NCBI RefSeq assembly: GCF_900187425.1
Contig: NZ_FYDJ01000002.1
Span: 186,001 to 250,000 of the forward strand
DNA: 64,000 nucleotides
Direction of reading: 5' to 3'
Source: Pseudomonas sp. Irchel s3h14
GTDB taxonomy: Bacteria > Pseudomonadota > Gammaproteobacteria > Pseudomonadales > Pseudomonadaceae
Under the pieces are notes generated by a model. The model searched no databases, was not told the origin of the DNA, and saw only the letters and a list, made by a program, of their open reading frames with translations. Numbering within the stretch: the stretch's first letter is position 1; the number at the start of each line of letters is the position of its first letter. This document shows positions 21,987-29,682 of this stretch, one piece after another. Both the position numbers and the translations under genes were made by a program.

Positions 21987-22422
21987 AGTTTATTCCTTGC
22001 TATGGCTTTAGACGTGCGACACGCAGGTCGCAATTTAACTCACCACTCGAACAAACAACTTATTCAGTCAGCGGCAAGCCATTGATCAAAAGTAATAACA
22101 CGGAGATGTAACTTTAGCAAAACCCAAACAAGACACTTAACAATCAACGACAGCAACCAAACACTTCAAACCACAACAACTTATTTCAGTGTAATTATTT
22201 TCCACACTTTCAACACTTCCAAAGCAAACTTTACCCACCCCACCACCAACCCATATCAAACAAACAAAGTACTTCAGCAATCGAATGCGCTACAGCACGC
22301 ACGATTTAAATAGACCGGTGATGTGGGTCAATTTATTTCGGCATTCCTGATTTCCGGAGATATCTTGCAGCACTCATCCTCCCGCAAAAGTTCGGGCGCA
22401 AAGTAGAACGAGGCAGAGCAAC
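21987..22422. other. AT-rich gap upstream of the RHS module
   Basis: The 436-bp stretch is strikingly AT-rich against its surroundings, with runs such as aacaacttatttcagtgtaattatt. No reading frame or stable hairpin is evident. It must contain the promoter of the 331-residue gene and RHS gene. Such a leader is a typical target of H-NS-like silencers (MvaT/MvaU in Pseudomonas), which is inference. Confidence 0.5.
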
Positions 22423-23034
22423 TCAGGCTTCGTCGTTGTAAACGAACTTCGGCATTTCCCAATGAAACCGGATCGCCAGTAACCGCAACAGGAAGCCACC
22501 AAACAAGGTGATGAGAATCGCCTGTTCACCCGGCAATTGCAGGTAGATGCAGAGCATGTAGCACCACGCCGCTGCGAACGAGACGCTGGCGTAGAGCTCG
22601 CGGCGGAAGATCAGCGGGATGTCGTTACAGAAGATGTCGCGCAGGATGCCGCCGAACACCCCGGTGATTACGCCACTGACCGAAGCCACCAGCATGCCGT
22701 GGCCCATTTCCAGCGCAGTCATGCAACCGATCAGGGTGAACGCCACCAGGCCCACGGCGTCGAGCACCAGAAACAGCGAGCGCAGGTGGCGCATCCAGCG
22801 TGCAGCGAACACCGTGAACATCGCCGCCACCGAGGTCAACACCAGGTATTCCGGGTGTTTGACCCACGTCAGCGGGTAGTGACCGAGCAGCACGTCACGC
22901 ACCGAACCCCCACCCAACGCCGTGACGCAGGCGATCAGCACCACGCCAAACCAGTCCATCCCGCGACGACCGGCAGACAGGGCACCGGTCATGGCTTCGG
23001 CGGTAATGGCGATCAGGTAGAGCATCAGCAACAT
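22423..23034 (-). CDS. TRIC / UPF0126 family seven-helix membrane protein
   Basis: Inner-membrane protein of two repeated three-helix bundles plus one helix, a family that includes bacterial TRIC channels and YicG/YadS-type transporters. The 203 residues show both halves with the paired glycine motifs (GGGSVRDVLLG near 40-50 and GGILRDIFCNDIPLI near 115-130). Substrate cannot be told from sequence. Monocistronic; a REP pair separates it from orn downstream of its promoter. Confidence 0.92.
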   Translation of the reverse strand: MLLMLYLIAITAEAMTGALSAGRRGMDWFGVVLIACVTALGGGSVRDVLLGHYPLTWVKHPEYLVLTSVAAMFTVFAARWMRHLRSLFLVLDAVGLVAFTLIGCMTALEMGHGMLVASVSGVITGVFGGILRDIFCNDIPLIFRRELYASVSFAAAWCYMLCIYLQLPGEQAILITLFGGFLLRLLAIRFHWEMPKFVYNDEA

Positions 23035-23123
23035 GGCGGCGGTCCTTGCAGGAAGGCGCGCAGTCTAGCCATTTAGTCGCAGCACCAAAAGGGGGCGTTC
23101 ACGCAGGTAGACCGAGTCGACTT

Positions 23124-23192
23124 CTTCGCGGGCAAGCCTCGCTCCTACAGAGTTCGCGCATCCCCTGTAGGAGCGAGGCTTGCCCGCGAAGG
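23124..23192. repeat. REP pair (REPIN) between the TRIC gene and orn
   Basis: Two inverted copies of about 26 bp face each other: ttcgcgggcaagcctcgctc at 23124 onward and the reverse ending gaggcttgcccgcgaa at 23192. They are separated by a 16-bp spacer. Same family as the elements at 36.4, 39.5, 51.4 and 55.3 kb. Confidence 0.9.
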
Positions 23193-23214
23193 CGTCAGTG
23201 CAGACGCTGCCGGA

Positions 23215-23757
23215 TCAGAACTTGATGAAATGCTTGCGGTAATGCTGCAGCTCGGCGATCGATTCGCGGATGTCGTCCAGGGCCAGGTGAGTGCTGCCCT
23301 TTTTGAAGCTGTCACGCACGTCCGGCGCCCAGCGTGCGGCCAACTCTTTCAGCGTCGAGACGTCGAGGTTGCGGTAGTGGAAGAAGCTTTCCAGCGATTT
23401 CATGTGGGTATAAAGGAAGCGACGGTCCTGGCAGATGCTGTTGCCGCAGATCGGCGACTTGCCCTTCGGCACCCATTTTTCCAGGAAAGCGATGGTTTCG
23501 GCTTCAGCCTCGGCCATGCTGATACGGCTGTCGCGAACGCGCTGGGTCAGCCCGGAGCCGCCGTGTTGACGGGTGTTCCACTCGTCCATGCCGGCGAGGA
23601 TTTCGTCGCTGTGATGGATGGCGATCACCGGACCTTCGGCCAAGGTGTTCAGGTCACTGTCGGTGACGATGGTGGCCATTTCGATGATGACGTCGGTATC
23701 AGGGTTCAGACCGGTCATTTCCAGGTCGATCCAGATCAGATTCTGCGGGTTTTGCAT
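23215..23757 (-). CDS. orn: Oligoribonuclease
   Basis: DEDDh 3'-5' exonuclease that degrades short RNAs and pGpG, and so completes c-di-GMP turnover in Pseudomonas. The 180 residues contain Exo[12 protein letters not shown], Exo[14 protein letters not shown] and ExoIII with [11 protein letters not shown]. Start [10 protein letters not shown] (23757) is the family start; the frame extends six codons further. Divergent from rsgA. Confidence 0.98.
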   Translation of the reverse strand: MQNPQNLIWIDLEMTGLNPDTDVIIEMATIVTDSDLNTLAEGPVIAIHHSDEILAGMDEWNTRQHGGSGLTQRVRDSRISMAEAEAETIAFLEKWVPKGKSPICGNSICQDRRFLYTHMKSLESFFHYRNLDVSTLKELAARWAPDVRDSFKKGSTHLALDDIRESIAELQHYRKHFIKF

Positions 23758-23864
23758 GTGTCGGCTCCTAGGCAATGCTGCGCAGTTTAGCCTAGGGCGG
23801 CAGCCGGGCGTGCTAAACTCGCGGCCGTTTTACCTAATCGCTGCATTCTTGATACGGAACACCC

Positions 23865-24896
23865 ATGGCCAAACGCCAACTCAATCGTCGTCAAAACTGG
23901 CGCATCGAAAAGATTCAGGGCGAACGCGCTGCCCGCGCCGCCAAACGCGAGTCCTCGGCTGTCGAGGCACTTGAGGGTGGCGATCTGGGTCCGGAACAGA
24001 CGGGCCTGGTGATCGCGCACTTCGGTGTGCAGGTCGAAGTCGAAGCCCTCGATGGTGATTTGGCCGGCCAGGTGTTCCGCTGTCACTTGCGCGCCAACCT
24101 GCCGGCGCTGGTGACCGGCGATCAGGTGGTCTGGCGTGCCGGCAACCAGGGCATCGGTGTGATCGTGGCGCAACTGCCGCGTAAAACCGAACTCTGCCGT
24201 CCGGACAGCCGTGGTCAGCTCAAACCTGTAGCCGCCAACGTCGACATGATCGTCATTGTCTTCGCGCCGCTGCCCGAACCCCATGCCAACTTGATCGACC
24301 GCTATCTGGTCGCTGCTGAGCACGCAGGGATTCGTCCGCTGCTGTTGCTCAACAAGTTCGACCTGATCGACGAGCAGAACGCCCCGGCGTTGAATGCCTT
24401 ACTGGCCGTTTACCGCACCCTGGGTTATCCGGTGCTGGAAGTCTCGGCGCACCACGGCAATGGCATGGAGCAACTCCAAAAACAACTGGACGGGCGCATC
24501 AGCGTGTTCGTCGGCCAGTCCGGCGTCGGCAAGTCTTCGCTGGTCAACAGCCTGTTGCCTGAAGTCGAAGCCCGTGTCGGCCCGCTGTCCGAGTTGTCCG
24601 GCCAGGGCACTCACACCACCACTACCGCGCGGTTGTTCCACTTCCCCGGTGGCGGTGAGCTGATCGACTCCCCGGGCATCCGCGAATTCGGCCTGGGCCA
24701 CGTCAGCCGTGCCGACGTCGAAGCCGGTTTCATCGAGTTCAACGACTTGATCGGCACCTGCCGCTTCCGCGACTGCAAGCACGACCGCGAGCCGGGTTGC
24801 GCCTTGCTCAAGGCACTGGAAGAGGGTCGCGTGCAGCAGCAACGGATGAACAGCTATCGCTCAATCATCGCCAGCCTGCCGGAAACCAGCTACTAA
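23865..24896 (+). CDS. rsgA: Small ribosomal subunit biogenesis GTPase RsgA
   Basis: Circularly permuted GTPase that checks late 30S maturation. The 343-residue protein has a basic N-terminus, an OB-fold (about 50-115), the permuted G domain with G4 NKFD, G1 GQSGVGKSS and G3 DSPGI, and a C-terminal zinc domain ([15 protein letters not shown]). Immediately downstream begins the accessory TIR/caspase island. Confidence 0.98.
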   Translation: MAKRQLNRRQNWRIEKIQGERAARAAKRESSAVEALEGGDLGPEQTGLVIAHFGVQVEVEALDGDLAGQVFRCHLRANLPALVTGDQVVWRAGNQGIGVIVAQLPRKTELCRPDSRGQLKPVAANVDMIVIVFAPLPEPHANLIDRYLVAAEHAGIRPLLLLNKFDLIDEQNAPALNALLAVYRTLGYPVLEVSAHHGNGMEQLQKQLDGRISVFVGQSGVGKSSLVNSLLPEVEARVGPLSELSGQGTHTTTTARLFHFPGGGELIDSPGIREFGLGHVSRADVEAGFIEFNDLIGTCRFRDCKHDREPGCALLKALEEGRVQQQRMNSYRSIIASLPETSY

Positions 24897-25108
24897 ACAG
24901 ACGCGCCCGCTGCCTCGACACTGACGGGGCGGCGCGCCGCTTGTAGCATCCTACAAATATCCTCACCCTTTAAACGTCAGAGACTTCTGTAAGGCTCTTG
25001 CACGCCTGTTTGTAAGGGAATTCTCTTTATCAGTGCAGGTCTTGTTGCGACCACTCAAGTGCATACATTCAAGCCCTCTTCGCACATTGGCGATACCGAG
25101 GGACACCC

Positions 25109-25516
25109 ATGCAAACCTATCATTTGTTCATCAGCCACTCGTGGAACTACTCAGACGCCCACGACAATCTGGTCCGCCTGCTCAACGCGAAACCCGGCTT
25201 CACGTTCAAGAATTTTTCGGTGCCACCGGACAACCCGATCATCGGCGCGAAAACCGACAAGCAACTTGAAGAAGCCATCGAAAACAAGATTCGGCTCTGC
25301 TCGGCAGTGCTGATCATGGCGGGGATGTATTCGACCTACAGCAAGTGGATCAACAAGGAAATCGAGATCGCCAGGCGTATGGGCAAGGTGATCATTGCGG
25401 TGAAGCCGTTTGGTGCGGAGCGAATTTCTACCGTGGTGCGCCGGGCAGCACACGCAGAGTGCGCGTGGAACACCAACAGCATCATCAGTGCCATTCGCAC
25501 TCACGCGGCGGGCTGA
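25109..25516 (+). CDS. ThsB-like TIR domain protein (DUF1863/MTH538 type)
   Basis: A stand-alone 135-residue TIR-fold protein. It opens with the strand and loop YHLFISHSW, has a BB-loop region near 36-50 (NFSVPPDNPIIGAKTDK) and the helix WINKEIEIARRMGK. Glu84 there fits the NADase Glu of TIR enzymes such as Thoeris ThsB. In Thoeris, such proteins sense phage and make a cyclic ADP-ribose signal. That activity here is inferred. The Shine-Dalgarno-like GAGGGA lies upstream of the ATG. The next gene starts 3 bp after its stop. Confidence 0.92.
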   Translation: MQTYHLFISHSWNYSDAHDNLVRLLNAKPGFTFKNFSVPPDNPIIGAKTDKQLEEAIENKIRLCSAVLIMAGMYSTYSKWINKEIEIARRMGKVIIAVKPFGAERISTVVRRAAHAECAWNTNSIISAIRTHAAG

Positions 25517-25519
25517 ACC

Positions 25520-26479
25520 ATGCGCAAGGGATTGTTCATCGGCATTAATAACTACAGCCATGTTTCGCAATTGAGTGGCTGCAACAACGACGCGATGGCC
25601 ATGGCTTCGGTGCTGAAAACCGACGCCAATGGCGATCCGAATTTCAAGAACCTGGTCCTGACCTCCGCCGAAGATTATCTGAGCCGTGAAAAGCTCGAAG
25701 GGCATATCCAGGAATTGTTTTCAGGCGATTGCAGCGTTGCACTGCTGTACTTCGCCGGTCACGGCAACTTCGACGTCGACACGGACGAAGGCATGCTGAT
25801 CCCCCAGGACTACAAATCCCCCAAAGATGGAATTCGCATCAGCGACATCCTGAATTGGGCGACCAAAGCTGTAAAAATCAAAAACAAAGTGATTATTCTC
25901 GACTGCTGCCAGGCGGGCTCGGCGGGCGAAGTGCGGGCGCTACGCAGCGAAAGCAGCATGGTGTGCGAAGGCATGACCATCCTCACCGCGTGCAAAAAGG
26001 AAGAGCCGGCAATGGAAGGCGCCAACCACGGGGTTTTCACGGGGCTGTTGCTGCAAGCCCTGCACGGCGGCGCCGCAAATATATTGGGGAAAATCACCCC
26101 CGGCAGCCTCTATTCCTTTGTCGACAACGCGCTCGATGCCTGGGAACAACGACCTGTTTTCAAGACCAATGTGTCACAGTTCATTTCATTGCGAGAAGTC
26201 TCGCCGCTGATCCCCAAAGAAATTCTGCGCAAACTGCCTGATTGGTTCGAAGAGGCGGAATCAATGTTCGCCCTCGACCCGAGCTACGAACCTACCGAAG
26301 CCACGTTCGACCCGGAGCACGGCGAAATCTTCGCCCAACTGCAAAAGTGCAACCGCCACAGCCTGATCGAACCGGTGGACGCCGAGCACATGTACTACGC
26401 GGCCATCCATTCCACCGGTTGCCGCCTCACCGCCCTCGGCGCCTATTACCGCGAGCTCGCGATCAAGGGACATTTCTGA
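25520..26479 (+). CDS. Caspase-like protease (C14 fold), putative effector
   Basis: The 319-residue protein has a caspase p20-like domain over about residues 1-225: strand one RKGLFIGINNYSH, the His motif YFAGHGNF (His81) and the Cys motif ILDCCQAGS (Cys129/Cys130, of which Cys130 aligns with the usual nucleophile). The dyad is intact. The C-terminal 90 residues (FAQLQKCNRHSLIEPVDAEH, then MYYAAIHSTGCRLTALG) look like a small helical winged-helix-like domain shared with other bacterial caspase proteins, from memory. In type IV Thoeris a caspase-like protease is activated by N7-cADPR from a TIR protein and degrades cell proteins. Flanked by TIR genes on both sides, this is the likely killer component. 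Confidence 0.92.
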   Translation: MRKGLFIGINNYSHVSQLSGCNNDAMAMASVLKTDANGDPNFKNLVLTSAEDYLSREKLEGHIQELFSGDCSVALLYFAGHGNFDVDTDEGMLIPQDYKSPKDGIRISDILNWATKAVKIKNKVIILDCCQAGSAGEVRALRSESSMVCEGMTILTACKKEEPAMEGANHGVFTGLLLQALHGGAANILGKITPGSLYSFVDNALDAWEQRPVFKTNVSQFISLREVSPLIPKEILRKLPDWFEEAESMFALDPSYEPTEATFDPEHGEIFAQLQKCNRHSLIEPVDAEHMYYAAIHSTGCRLTALGAYYRELAIKGHF

Positions 26480-26964
26480 TGCCTGTGTTTATCAGCTACC
26501 GCCATAGCGATCGGCCCCACGCCATCGCCATCAACACCCGTCTGATTCAGGCCAACATCAAGACGTACTTCGACGTGCTGGATCCGGAATCACAAACCAC
26601 TGACGACATCACCGGGGTCATCACCCGCAACATCACCGCGTGCACGCACTTGCTCGCCGTGATTTCGGAGAACACCGCACAGTCCTGGTGGGTGCCGTTC
26701 GAAATCGGAGAAGCGACGATCAGCAATCGCCGCATCTGCTCGTATCAGGTTGGCCCCAGCGCTTTACCGTTGTACCTCGACAAATGGCCGAAACTGAGCG
26801 GCGATACGGACATCAATTTTTTCATTGATGCTTATCGTGAGGAGGTGATAACCAAACGCTCGATGGGACTGGAATCGATCAGTGAGTCGGTTCGCGGCAT
26901 CTACAAAGGAAATGCAGACCTGTTCCACGATCAACTCAAGAACCGCATCCGACGCGGTTTCTGA
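26479..26964 (+). CDS. Second TIR domain protein (TIR_2-like)
   Basis: A 161-residue TIR protein unlike the first one in the operon. It begins PVFISYRHSDRPHA, has the predicted loop DVLDPESQTTDDIT and the motif WWVPFEIGEA, in which Glu75 fits the NADase catalytic residue. A C-terminal extension of about 60 residues has no recognised domain. The ATG overlaps the caspase stop (TGATG), so translation is coupled. Starting the frame earlier would run 79 codons inside the caspase gene, so that start is rejected. Whether it makes a signal, senses phage or regulates the first TIR protein is unknown. Confidence 0.88.
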   Translation: MPVFISYRHSDRPHAIAINTRLIQANIKTYFDVLDPESQTTDDITGVITRNITACTHLLAVISENTAQSWWVPFEIGEATISNRRICSYQVGPSALPLYLDKWPKLSGDTDINFFIDAYREEVITKRSMGLESISESVRGIYKGNADLFHDQLKNRIRRGF

Positions 26965-26971
26965 CAGGTGC

Positions 26972-27004
26972 AAAAAAAAGCCGCGATGATCGCGGCTTTT
27001 TTTG
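26972..27004 (+). terminator. Terminator of the TIR/caspase operon
   Basis: An A-run, the stem agccgcgat / atcgcggct and a long T-run form a textbook rho-independent terminator 8 bp after the last TIR gene. It may also end hicB from the other side. Confidence 0.95.
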
Positions 27005-27079
27005 TATTTTGTCTCGTGTCTCGCCCTGAACAAGGTTTACACCTTCTGGCTTCTTTTCAGGAAGGTGCAATGGCAGTGG

Positions 27080-27412
27080 TCAGGCATGCACCTCACGATC
27101 AAGAACGTCAGCTACCCACTGATTGATACTCTTGTGGGCTAGCTGCGCTTTTACGGCGACAGTTGCGTGGAGTGCCGGCGCTAAACGCAGACTGAGGTGG
27201 CCAGAATAGGGCTTCTGCGGTGTGCGCCCGAGCTTGGTGCAAGTCTCCAGATAATCAGTGACGGCCTCTTCAAATGCATCTCGAAGCTCCTGTACTGACT
27301 CGCCATGAAACCCAACAATATCTCTGATACCAGCAATATGGCCGACAAACAGGCCATCTTCCTCGCTGTATTCAATTCGGGCGGCATAGCCTTTGTAATT
27401 CATTACGCTCAT
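27080..27412 (-). CDS. hicB: HicB-family antitoxin
   Basis: Antitoxin and autorepressor of a type II toxin-antitoxin pair. The 110-residue protein has the HicB partial RNase H-like fold (EEDGLFVGHIAGIRDIVGFHG, then the SVQELRDAFEEAV helix). A C-terminal ribbon-helix-helix-like DNA-binding segment follows (LSLRLAPALHATVAVKA, INQWVADVLDREV). The start overlaps the hicA stop by ATGA. An internal ATG (MNYKGYAARI, 27403) is an alternative. Confidence 0.9.
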   Translation of the reverse strand: MSVMNYKGYAARIEYSEEDGLFVGHIAGIRDIVGFHGESVQELRDAFEEAVTDYLETCTKLGRTPQKPYSGHLSLRLAPALHATVAVKAQLAHKSINQWVADVLDREVHA

Positions 27413-27663
27413 GGGGTGACTCCTGCTTGTTCAAGGAAAGCCCGAGCATCACGAACCTGGTAGGGCTTTGCTTCTTTGTCCGGGTGTGGTCGGTGAAAGG
27501 TGGCGACCACACCGTTCAGCTCAAAGCGCACCCGGGACCCATTGCCTTCAATGGTCTTGGCGCCAGCGGTACCGAATAATGACTCGATACGGGCCCACTC
27601 CAGCGCGGCAGGGGTCGGCCTTGAGAATACTGCTTTCAGGGTGCTGAGCTGTTTGTTATTCAT
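27409..27663 (-). CDS. hicA: HicA-family toxin
   Basis: mRNA interferase toxin of the HicAB pair. The 84 residues show the dsRBD-like HicA fold ending in FHRPHPDKEAKPYQVRDARA, where the family His is in TFHRPH. It is upstream of hicB and translationally coupled. No Shine-Dalgarno sequence precedes the ATG; an imperfect palindrome with a -10-like hexamer abuts the start instead, so the transcript may be leaderless. Confidence 0.9.
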   Translation of the reverse strand: MNNKQLSTLKAVFSRPTPAALEWARIESLFGTAGAKTIEGNGSRVRFELNGVVATFHRPHPDKEAKPYQVRDARAFLEQAGVTP

Positions 27664-27682
27664 GGTATGAAATTATGATACC
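27664..27682 (-). promoter_or_regulatory. Palindrome and -10 element at the hicA start
   Basis: The 19-bp near-palindrome ggtatgaaattatgatacc ends at the base before the hicA ATG. Its minus strand contains TATCAT, close to a sigma-70 -10 box. This is the expected place for a HicB operator that overlaps the promoter. No good -35 box was found. Confidence 0.5.
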
Positions 27683-28088
27683 GCGCAAAAGAAAGCAACC
27701 CTGAATCCTGACTCATCGGCCCTGTCCACACCCCAAGCGCATGGCAGGCCAACTGATGCTCCCAGCTGGAAGATGGCTTCCCGAATCTGATTCTTCTGGG
27801 CCTGGACGGATGAAAATGACCAAGACTGACAGAAACGCGACCGGCAAGACGGAAAAATCCTAGGCAATAAAAACCCCCTAAGCGGTCTCAGCACCGAAGC
27901 ACTTCAACCGATAGGGGGCGTGTTGTGGGCGATTGTAAGGGTTGAGGACTTCTCATCAACTGCAGCCAGGCACTGGCGCCCCAATTAAAGCAGAGACAAC
28001 CGTCCTTAAAATACAAACGCCCGATGCGATGCATCGAGCGTTAGGGTGAAACAGGTGTAAACCTATTTCAGGACTAGACATGTGTGAC
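27683..28088. other. Gene-poor stretch with two hairpins
   Basis: No credible gene was found. A 27-bp hairpin (28016-28042, aacgcccgatgc / gcatcgagcgtt with one mismatch) and a smaller one (28048-28069, gaaacaggt / acctatttc) follow each other. A CCCCCTA / TAGGGGG pair brackets about 38 bp near 27872-27917. The rest looks like eroded accessory DNA. Confidence 0.5.
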
Positions 28089-28115
28089 AAAAAAGCCGCG
28101 AATACCGCGGCTTTC
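28089..28115 (-). terminator. Terminator of the 89-residue gene
   Basis: The stem aaagccgcg / cgcggcttt has a U-tract on the minus strand. It lies 7 bp past the stop codon of the small gene at 28122. Confidence 0.9.
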
Positions 28116-28121
28116 CAATCT

Positions 28122-28391
28122 TCAGCGTGCTTCTTTTTCCAGCCTCCAGCCCAGCGCATCCAAGGCGTCGCAGCCATCCTGTATCAATATGTGAGCAGCA
28201 TTGGCGAAATGCTCTAGATCATGACCTTCGGCATCCTTCACGCACAGGCAAGTGACGCTGTTAAGCAGATTACGTGCGGCTTTGAGTCGGTGGACGGCGG
28301 TTTCAAGAAGGTCGGAAGCACGGGCTTCAGTGTCGATGTATAGCGTCGGGCCGACGCTAAAGTTGCCTTGGAGCGGATGGTATTTAGCCAT
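28122..28391 (-). CDS. Small hypothetical protein, 89 residues
   Basis: Not confidently recognised. It is a soluble, mostly helical small protein (ARASDLLETAVHRLKAAR, HFANAAHILIQDGCDALDAL). It resembles in size and pattern the short helical proteins of unknown function (DUF3077/DUF6124-like) common in Pseudomonas, but this is a weak impression. GGAG lies 9 nt before the ATG and a clear terminator follows, so it is a real transcription unit. Confidence 0.75.
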   Translation of the reverse strand: MAKYHPLQGNFSVGPTLYIDTEARASDLLETAVHRLKAARNLLNSVTCLCVKDAEGHDLEHFANAAHILIQDGCDALDALGWRLEKEAR

Positions 28392-28609
28392 GGGTCAAAA
28401 CTCCGGATAATTTCGAGAGATTTCATCTGTGGTTCGACTGGCTAAAGTCGATCACCGATTCGTCGGCGACGGACAAACTATAGGCGAGCCTTAAGCGAAG
28501 AAAAACCCGGTTTATACGTCTCGGATACTTCCTACACCTTTCTCGGACATGCCCTCATTCCTTGATTTTTACCGCGATCAGGTAGATCTAAATACATTCT
28601 TGCAGGCAC

Positions 28610-28639
28610 AAAAAAGCCGACATCGCTGTCGGCTCTTTT
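28610..28639 (-). terminator. Terminator of motA-motB
   Basis: The stem agccgaca / tgtcggct with an A-run on the plus side gives a minus-strand terminator 5 bp beyond the motB stop. Confidence 0.9.
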
Positions 28640-28644
28640 ATGGG

Positions 28645-29679
28645 TCACTGCTTCGGCGGTTCCGCCGGTTTCGGCGCAGGATCTTCGAACAGGTTCAAAC
28701 GCTCGCGAAGCTCATGCGCCGGCAACGGTTCCTTATCCGCCGGCAACGCATTCGGATCGGCTGGCGTGACGGGCACTTCGCCCGGGCCGCCCTGCCCTTG
28801 CGTTGGCGTTTGCTCTGGCGCCGGTTCCGCACCTTGCGAACCTTCGATGGCACGCTGGGCTTTCTTGGTCAGTACCACGATGTCGATACGGCGGTTGACC
28901 GGATTGAACGGGTTCTCGCGATCGAACAGTGCTGACGAGGCATAACCGACGACCCGCGCCACCTGTGCATCCGGATAGCTGCCAGCGATCAGCGCACGAC
29001 GTGCCGCGTTGGCACGGTTGGCCGAGAGCTCCCAGTTACCGAAATCACCCGTGCCCGAGTACGGCTTGGCATCGGTGTGGCCGCTGATGCTGATCTTGTT
29101 CGGCACCGCTTTAATGGTGTCAGCCATGGCCAGCAGGATGTCTTCGAAGTACGGCTTCAGACGGGCACTGCCGGAGTCGAACATCGGCCGGTTTTCGGCG
29201 TCCACGATCTGGATGCGCAAACCGTCCGGCGTGATCTCGAACAGGATCTGGTCTTTGAATTTCTTGAGTTGCGGGTTCTCTTCGACCTTGTTCTGCAGTT
29301 CTTGCAGCAACAGCTCGAGACGCTCCTTCTCGACCTGCTCGGCCATGCCTTCAACCTGCTCGGCGTCGATGGTCACCTTGTCTGGCTGCGGCTGAGATTT
29401 CACCTCGGGGTTGAGGGTGTTCTCCGGCGCCAGGGTCGGCGTGCCGCCCAGGTCGATGATGTACGGCGTGCCGCTTTCGGAAAAACCGACCGGGTCCTTG
29501 AAGTAACCGGCGATGGCGATCTTCTGTTCAGGCGTTGCGGTGGACAGCAGCCACAGCACAAGGAAGAACGCCATCATCGCCGTCGCGAAGTCCGCGAAGG
29601 CGATTTTCCAGGCGCCCCCGTGATGCCCACCGGCGATGCGCTTGACGCGCTTGATGATTATCGGCTGGTTATTTTCCAT
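28645..29679 (-). CDS. motB: Flagellar motor stator protein MotB
   Basis: Stator subunit that anchors the MotA ion channel to peptidoglycan. The 344 residues have a cytosolic basic N-terminus, one membrane helix with the proton-carrying Asp30 (FADFATAMMAFFLVLWLL), a plug/linker, and an OmpA-like domain (about 150-280; SGHTDAKPYSG, NWELSANRANAARR). The C-terminal 60 residues are Pro/Glu-rich. It lies 3 bp after motA. Confidence 0.97.
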   Translation of the reverse strand: MENNQPIIIKRVKRIAGGHHGGAWKIAFADFATAMMAFFLVLWLLSTATPEQKIAIAGYFKDPVGFSESGTPYIIDLGGTPTLAPENTLNPEVKSQPQPDKVTIDAEQVEGMAEQVEKERLELLLQELQNKVEENPQLKKFKDQILFEITPDGLRIQIVDAENRPMFDSGSARLKPYFEDILLAMADTIKAVPNKISISGHTDAKPYSGTGDFGNWELSANRANAARRALIAGSYPDAQVARVVGYASSALFDRENPFNPVNRRIDIVVLTKKAQRAIEGSQGAEPAPEQTPTQGQGGPGEVPVTPADPNALPADKEPLPAHELRERLNLFEDPAPKPAEPPKQ

Positions 29680-29682
29680 GAC

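Noticed and set aside
26242..26478. N-terminal extension of the second TIR protein
   Set aside because: The extension overlaps the caspase gene in another frame; the ATG at 26479 overlaps the caspase stop and gives a complete TIR domain.
27673..27894. 73-codon frame upstream of hicA on the minus strand
   Set aside because: No ribosome site, no recognisable domain, and it runs up to the hicA start region; likely chance.
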